DNA of 9,825 nt, taken from the NCBI GenBank assembly GCA_945827465.1, contig CALZOH010000121.1:1-9825 (forward strand), written 5' to 3'. Below, piece by piece: positions 7,125 to 9,825 of the stretch. The stretch comes from an uncultured Prevotellaceae bacterium (lineage in GTDB: Bacteria > Bacteroidota > Bacteroidia > Bacteroidales > Bacteroidaceae). Position 1 is the stretch's first letter. Every line of letters begins with the position of its first letter. The notes under the pieces were generated by a model. That model was not told the DNA's origin. It saw nothing but the letters and a program-made list of their open reading frames with translations, and ran no database searches. The translations under genes and the position numbers were made by a program.

Positions 7125-7237
7125 AATTTAACCCAACAAGGCATTCCTTATATTAAAAAGATTGTTCTTGGGGTAAATGTTACTTATTTAGGTTGTTGCC
7201 AAACAATGTCAAAGTTAAATGAAAGAGCCGTGCGCCA

Positions 7238-7321
7238 CAACTCATAAAAGTCTACGAAACATGGAACAAAGATAATCCCCAAAAAGAGCCTGAACCCGGA
7301 GAAACTCCAACCGAGGACTAA
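7238..7321 (+). pseudogene. 3' fragment of the 112-residue gene
   Basis: The fragment keeps the last 27 codons and the TAA of the unknown gene at 1461-1799 (QLIKVYETWN.. and the EPEPGETP tail) and stops matching abruptly before CAACTC at 7238. There is no upstream part of the gene in the preceding sequence. Its stop codon (7319-7321) overlaps the lipid kinase stop (7318-7320, opposite strand) by two bases, as expected if the full gene once lay here. It is not expected to make a product. Confidence 0.75.
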
Positions 7322-7340
7322 CGACGGAAGGGATTCTTTT
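7238..7340 (+). repeat. Right copy of the 103-base junction repeat
   Basis: This is the partner of 1716-1818. It joins the remnant of the unknown gene to the intact end of the lipid kinase gene, so it probably represents the native junction on the kinase side. Identity is about 84%; of the coding differences, at least four are synonymous and most others conservative. Confidence 0.85.
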
Positions 7341-8343
7341 TGCGAAGTTCCTTATTGATTTGCTTCAAACCCTGAGAAATGGCATTATTGCCGGTCGCTA
7401 CAAAAAAGTTGAGCGACTCAGCCAGCGTTTGCAGCAAATTGCTTGGACGAATTTCAGCCTGCGTATTCACAATGGCTTTCAGGCGATGAGGAAAGATCTC
7501 AATGGTAATATCTTTTCCGGCCAAAAAAGGATCGCCATCACAATGCACCACCCCATTCTTGGAACGCGTGATGTGTAGTTTCTTTGAACGGAACATCTGA
7601 ATCTTTCCCTTACTGCTTAATGTTCCGTTGACCAACTGCAAAGCCAATTGAGGTGCTTCAATAGCAGAAAAAGGTTCAATGATGGTAATATCCATCAGTC
7701 CATCACTCATCGAAGCCTCAGGGGCAATGTAAACATTATTGCCATATTGTGAAGCATTGGCACACGTAATCAAAAATGCCTTTCGCGAAAACTTACCGCT
7801 ATCGTCCTCGATGGTATAAGTTTCAGGTTTGAAACGCAGAATCTCTTTCAACATATTCTCAATATATGAAAGAATACCTCTGCGAATAGATGCGGCAAAC
7901 TGATAACTGACAGCTGCATCAAAACCTACCCCACACGTACAAAAAAAAGGACGGGAATTGACCTTTCCATAATCCAAAGAATGAATATGACAATCGTTAA
8001 TCAACTTAATGGCCTTGGTATATTCCAAAGGAATCTGGAGATGACGCGCCAAACCATTGCCCGACCCGCACGGAATAATACCTAACGCCGTATCAGTGTT
8101 CACCAAAGAACGAGCAATTTCGTTCACCGTACCATCACCTCCGATTGCCACAACAATATCCACCTGATTCTCGGCCGCCATGGTAGCCAACACGGCACCA
8201 TGACCACCGTATGCAGTCCGCTCTATACGATAAGTAAAACAATCTTTATCAATCAAAGCTTCGATGTCTTTAACGATAAGATCCTTGTTCATCGTACCAG
8301 AGATAGGATTTACAATGAATAAAATGGATTTCTTATTTGTCAT
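7318..8343 (-). CDS. Diacylglycerol/sphingosine kinase-family lipid kinase
   Basis: This 341-residue protein has the DAGK catalytic domain of the YegS/BmrU/DgkB group, which transfers phosphate from ATP to a lipid hydroxyl at the membrane face of the cytoplasm. Visible motifs are FIVNPISG (9-16), the nucleotide-binding loop GGDGTVNEIA (68-77), and IPCGSGNGLARHL (90-102). The C-terminal beta-rich domain has GVGFDAAV (138-145) and APEASMSDGLMDITII (207-222), where the SDG..D pattern is a family signature; the HCDGDPF stretch (268-273) is also typical. Length is near the family norm of about 300, with a basic C-terminal tail. The start ATG follows a good -7 element closely. It is divergent from spt, which suggests a sphingoid base, ceramide or diacylglycerol as substrate; sequence alone cannot tell these apart. 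Confidence 0.88.
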   Translation of the reverse strand: MTNKKSILFIVNPISGTMNKDLIVKDIEALIDKDCFTYRIERTAYGGHGAVLATMAAENQVDIVVAIGGDGTVNEIARSLVNTDTALGIIPCGSGNGLARHLQIPLEYTKAIKLINDCHIHSLDYGKVNSRPFFCTCGVGFDAAVSYQFAASIRRGILSYIENMLKEILRFKPETYTIEDDSGKFSRKAFLITCANASQYGNNVYIAPEASMSDGLMDITIIEPFSAIEAPQLALQLVNGTLSSKGKIQMFRSKKLHITRSKNGVVHCDGDPFLAGKDITIEIFPHRLKAIVNTQAEIRPSNLLQTLAESLNFFVATGNNAISQGLKQINKELRKKNPFRR

Positions 8344-8360
8344 ATCATTGGATTAGGTTG

Positions 8361-8368
8361 CAAATTTA
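8361..8368 (-). promoter_or_regulatory. Candidate -7 element of the lipid kinase gene
   Basis: On the - strand these bases read TAAATTTG, matching TAnnTTTG. The start codon (8343) is only 17 bases further on, so the leader would be very short. No clear -33 TTTG is seen. Confidence 0.5.
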
Positions 8369-8451
8369 CTGCTTTTCGTTGGCATGGCTGAAACCTGCAA
8401 GCTTTTTTCAAGAAATGTAGTCCACCGGTTAAATTTATTAAGAAAATATTG

Positions 8452-8459
8452 TATCTTTG
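8452..8459 (+). promoter_or_regulatory. Candidate -7 element of spt
   Basis: TATCTTTG matches the Bacteroidetes -7 consensus exactly, followed by GCAG. Transcription would start near 8466, leaving a leader of about 43 bases. The upstream stretch is AT-rich without a clear -33 TTTG. It lies back to back with the kinase promoter in a 165-base gap. Confidence 0.6.
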
Positions 8460-8508
8460 CAGCCTGGTTTAAAAACAAGTACAATTAAACGAGCAATAAA
8501 TTAGTAAA

Positions 8509-9696
8509 ATGGGATTACTACAAGACAGATTAAAGAACTTCACACGTCCGCAGGAATATATGGAAGCCGGAGTTTATCCTTATTTCCGCGAAATAGACGG
8601 TAAGCAAGGCCCCATTGTAAATATGGGCGGACAGAAGGTTCTGATGTTCGGCTCTAACGCTTATACAGGACTCACTTACGACGATCGCATCATTGACGCC
8701 GCGTGCAAAGCACTTCATAAATATGGTTCGGGCTGTGCAGGCTCACGTTTCTTAAACGGAACATTGGATTTACACGTCCAATTAGAAAAAGAGCTGTCAG
8801 AATTTGTTGGAAAAGAAGAATCACTTTGCTTCTCTACAGGATTCACAGTCAATGCGGGTGTAATTGCTTGTCTCACCAACCGTGAAGACTATATCATTTG
8901 TGATGACCGCGATCACGCCTCCATTGTTGACGGACGCCGCCTCTCCTTCTCTACATCATTAAAATATAAACATAATGATATGGAGGATCTTGAAAGGAAG
9001 CTCCAAAGTTGCCGCGAAGATGCAGTGAAACTCATCGTAGTTGATGGAGTATTCTCTATGGAAGGAGACCTGGCCAATCTTCCCGAAATAATTCGCTTGA
9101 AGCACAAATATAATGCTACCGTCATGGTGGATGAAGCCCACGGCATAGGCGTATTTGGACGTGACGGACGAGGTGTTTGCGACCACTTTGGCTTAACCGA
9201 TGAAGTTGACTTGATCATGGGTACCTTCAGCAAATCACTGGCTTCCATCGGAGGATTCATTGCTGCTGATAAGACCATTATTAACTACCTTCGTCACACC
9301 ACGCGTACCTACATTTTCAGTGCGAGCAACACTCCTGCTGCCACTGCAGCCGCGTTAGAAGCTTTGCACATTATTCAAAAGGAACCAGAGCGCATCAAGC
9401 ATCTGTGGGATGTAACCAATTACGCGTTAAAACGCTTCCGCGATGCCGGATTTGAAATCGGAGAAACTCAATCACCCATCATCCCGCTCTACGTTCGCGA
9501 CACGGACAAGACATTCCTTGTAACCAAGTTGGCCTTCGATGAAGGCGTGTTCATCAATCCTGTCATTCCACCTGCTTGTGCTCCTCAAGACACATTGGTT
9601 CGATTTGCACTGATGGCCACACATACCAAAGAACATGTTGACATCGCCGTTGACAAACTCACCAAGGTATTCCGCCAACTTGAAATCATCAAATAA
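8509..9696 (+). CDS. spt: Serine palmitoyltransferase (alpha-oxoamine synthase family)
   Basis: This 395-residue soluble PLP enzyme belongs to the alpha-oxoamine synthase family (serine palmitoyltransferase, KBL, BioF, HemA). In Bacteroidetes this type condenses L-serine with a long-chain acyl-CoA to give 3-ketosphinganine, the first step of sphingolipid synthesis. Visible features are GSNAYTGL (48-55), GSGCAGSRFLNGT (73-85), the PLP-stacking His in DDRDHASIVDGRR (H136), VMVDEAHGIGVFG (205-217), and the PLP-lysine motif GTFSKSLASIGGF with Lys242. Full-length, with a family-typical N-terminus starting at the ATG at 8509. Glycine C-acetyltransferase (KBL) is the main alternative; Bacteroides spt genes are often misannotated that way. 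The lipid-kinase neighbour favours the sphingolipid reading. Confidence 0.85.
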   Translation: MGLLQDRLKNFTRPQEYMEAGVYPYFREIDGKQGPIVNMGGQKVLMFGSNAYTGLTYDDRIIDAACKALHKYGSGCAGSRFLNGTLDLHVQLEKELSEFVGKEESLCFSTGFTVNAGVIACLTNREDYIICDDRDHASIVDGRRLSFSTSLKYKHNDMEDLERKLQSCREDAVKLIVVDGVFSMEGDLANLPEIIRLKHKYNATVMVDEAHGIGVFGRDGRGVCDHFGLTDEVDLIMGTFSKSLASIGGFIAADKTIINYLRHTTRTYIFSASNTPAATAAALEALHIIQKEPERIKHLWDVTNYALKRFRDAGFEIGETQSPIIPLYVRDTDKTFLVTKLAFDEGVFINPVIPPACAPQDTLVRFALMATHTKEHVDIAVDKLTKVFRQLEIIK

Positions 9697-9716
9697 AAGA
9701 AGCCATACATCAGTAT

Positions 9717-9777
9717 TATTATAACAACAGCGCCCCAAAAAAGTTATAAGACTTTTAGGGGCGCTGTTGTTATAATA
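9717..9777. terminator. Long perfect hairpin after spt, probable terminator
   Basis: Bases 9717-9736 are the exact reverse complement of 9758-9777 (20 pairs with a GCGCCCC/GGGGCGC core). The loop contains a further six-pair stem, AAAAGT (9739-9744) with ACTTTT (9751-9756). It begins 20 bases after the spt stop and could work in both directions. There is no long T-run after the arm, so it may instead, or also, protect the 3' end of the mRNA. Confidence 0.65.
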
Positions 9778-9825
9778 TCATCTACATGACTTCATGTATT
9801 CACGATACCATAAGAGCCCAATTAC

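Larger units (their letters stand above)
1819..7237. other. Apparent inserted segment (AspT-like/ThrE/LysR genes plus repeat-rich DNA)
   Basis: The segment between the two junction repeats holds an amino-acid exchanger, an exporter, their probable regulator, and about 1 kb of repeat-rich non-coding DNA. It separates two genes that appear to have been convergent neighbours with overlapping stop codons. No integrase, transposase or transfer gene is present, so it does not look like a self-moving element. Recombination of DNA from a relative, or integration through the repeated junction, would explain the structure. That it is an insertion is inferred from the repeats only; a comparison with related genomes would settle it. 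The exact edges are uncertain by a few bases. Confidence 0.6.
6195..7237. other. Repeat-rich non-coding region
   Basis: No convincing gene is present in this 1 kb stretch. Open frames are short, start poorly and have no recognisable domains. From left to right it holds a Pro/Ser/Thr-rich open frame on the - strand (6254-6469), a 171-base foldback (6540-6710), three decayed tandem units (6780-6907), a short direct repeat beginning AATCGGGT (6995-7011 and 7016-7035), and a solitary copy of the foldback arm (7075-7124). The left edge follows the LysR stop; the right edge is the abrupt start of the duplicated gene tail at 7238. It looks like an accumulation site for small repeats at the right end of an inserted segment. 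Confidence 0.6.

Noticed and set aside
7023..7247. 74-codon + strand frame before the gene fragment
   Set aside because: It runs through the solitary foldback arm and into the junction repeat in a frame different from the conserved gene tail; no motif or promoter supports it.

Overview
The window looks like chromosomal DNA of a Bacteroidales bacterium, probably a Bacteroides or close relative. The reasons are: a serine palmitoyltransferase gene; several matches to the Bacteroidetes -7 promoter element TAnnTTTG upstream of genes; no clear Shine-Dalgarno sequences; and a Bacteroides-style secreted amidase/FN3 protein. No tRNA, rRNA, CRISPR array, integrase or transposase gene was seen.

Layout, left to right. 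(1) Bases 2-1799, + strand: the 3' part of a large secreted cell-wall amidase-like protein with an FN3 domain and an alpha/beta C-terminal region, followed after 25 bases by a 112-residue protein of unknown function. (2) Bases 3261-1843 and 4971-3274, - strand: a two-gene operon, an AspT/YidE-type aspartate:alanine exchanger followed 12 bases later by a full-length ThrE-type threonine/serine exporter. A LysR-family regulator (5289-6194, +) is divergent from it. The 317-base gap between them holds two candidate promoters and several inverted repeats, and looks like a classical LysR control region. (3) Bases 6195-7237: about 1 kb without a convincing gene but full of repeats. It holds a 171-base foldback (6540-6710) whose arms are concentric to the base, a third solitary copy of its arm (7075-7124), and a decayed tandem repeat of about 43 bases (6780-6907). 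(4) Bases 8343-7318, - strand: a diacylglycerol/sphingosine-kinase-family lipid kinase, divergent from (5) serine palmitoyltransferase spt (8509-9696, +), which ends in a very long hairpin (9717-9777).

The main structural finding is that the 3' end of the 112-residue gene occurs twice. Bases 1716-1818 and 7238-7340 are direct repeats, about 84% identical by hand alignment. Both include the last 27 codons of that gene and the last few codons of the convergent lipid kinase gene. The simplest reading is that the ancestral order was unknown gene -> <- lipid kinase, with overlapping stop codons, and that a segment of about 5.5 kb (amino-acid exchanger/exporter/LysR plus repeats) was inserted at this junction, leaving a copy of the junction on each side. 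Most differences between the copies are synonymous or conservative, which suggests the two alleles diverged as coding sequence in different lineages before the insertion.

Functionally, the flanks carry envelope and sphingolipid metabolism: Spt makes the sphingoid base, and the neighbouring kinase may act on a sphingoid base, ceramide or diacylglycerol. The inserted segment carries a regulated amino-acid export/exchange module. All family assignments were made by reading motifs; no database search was run.
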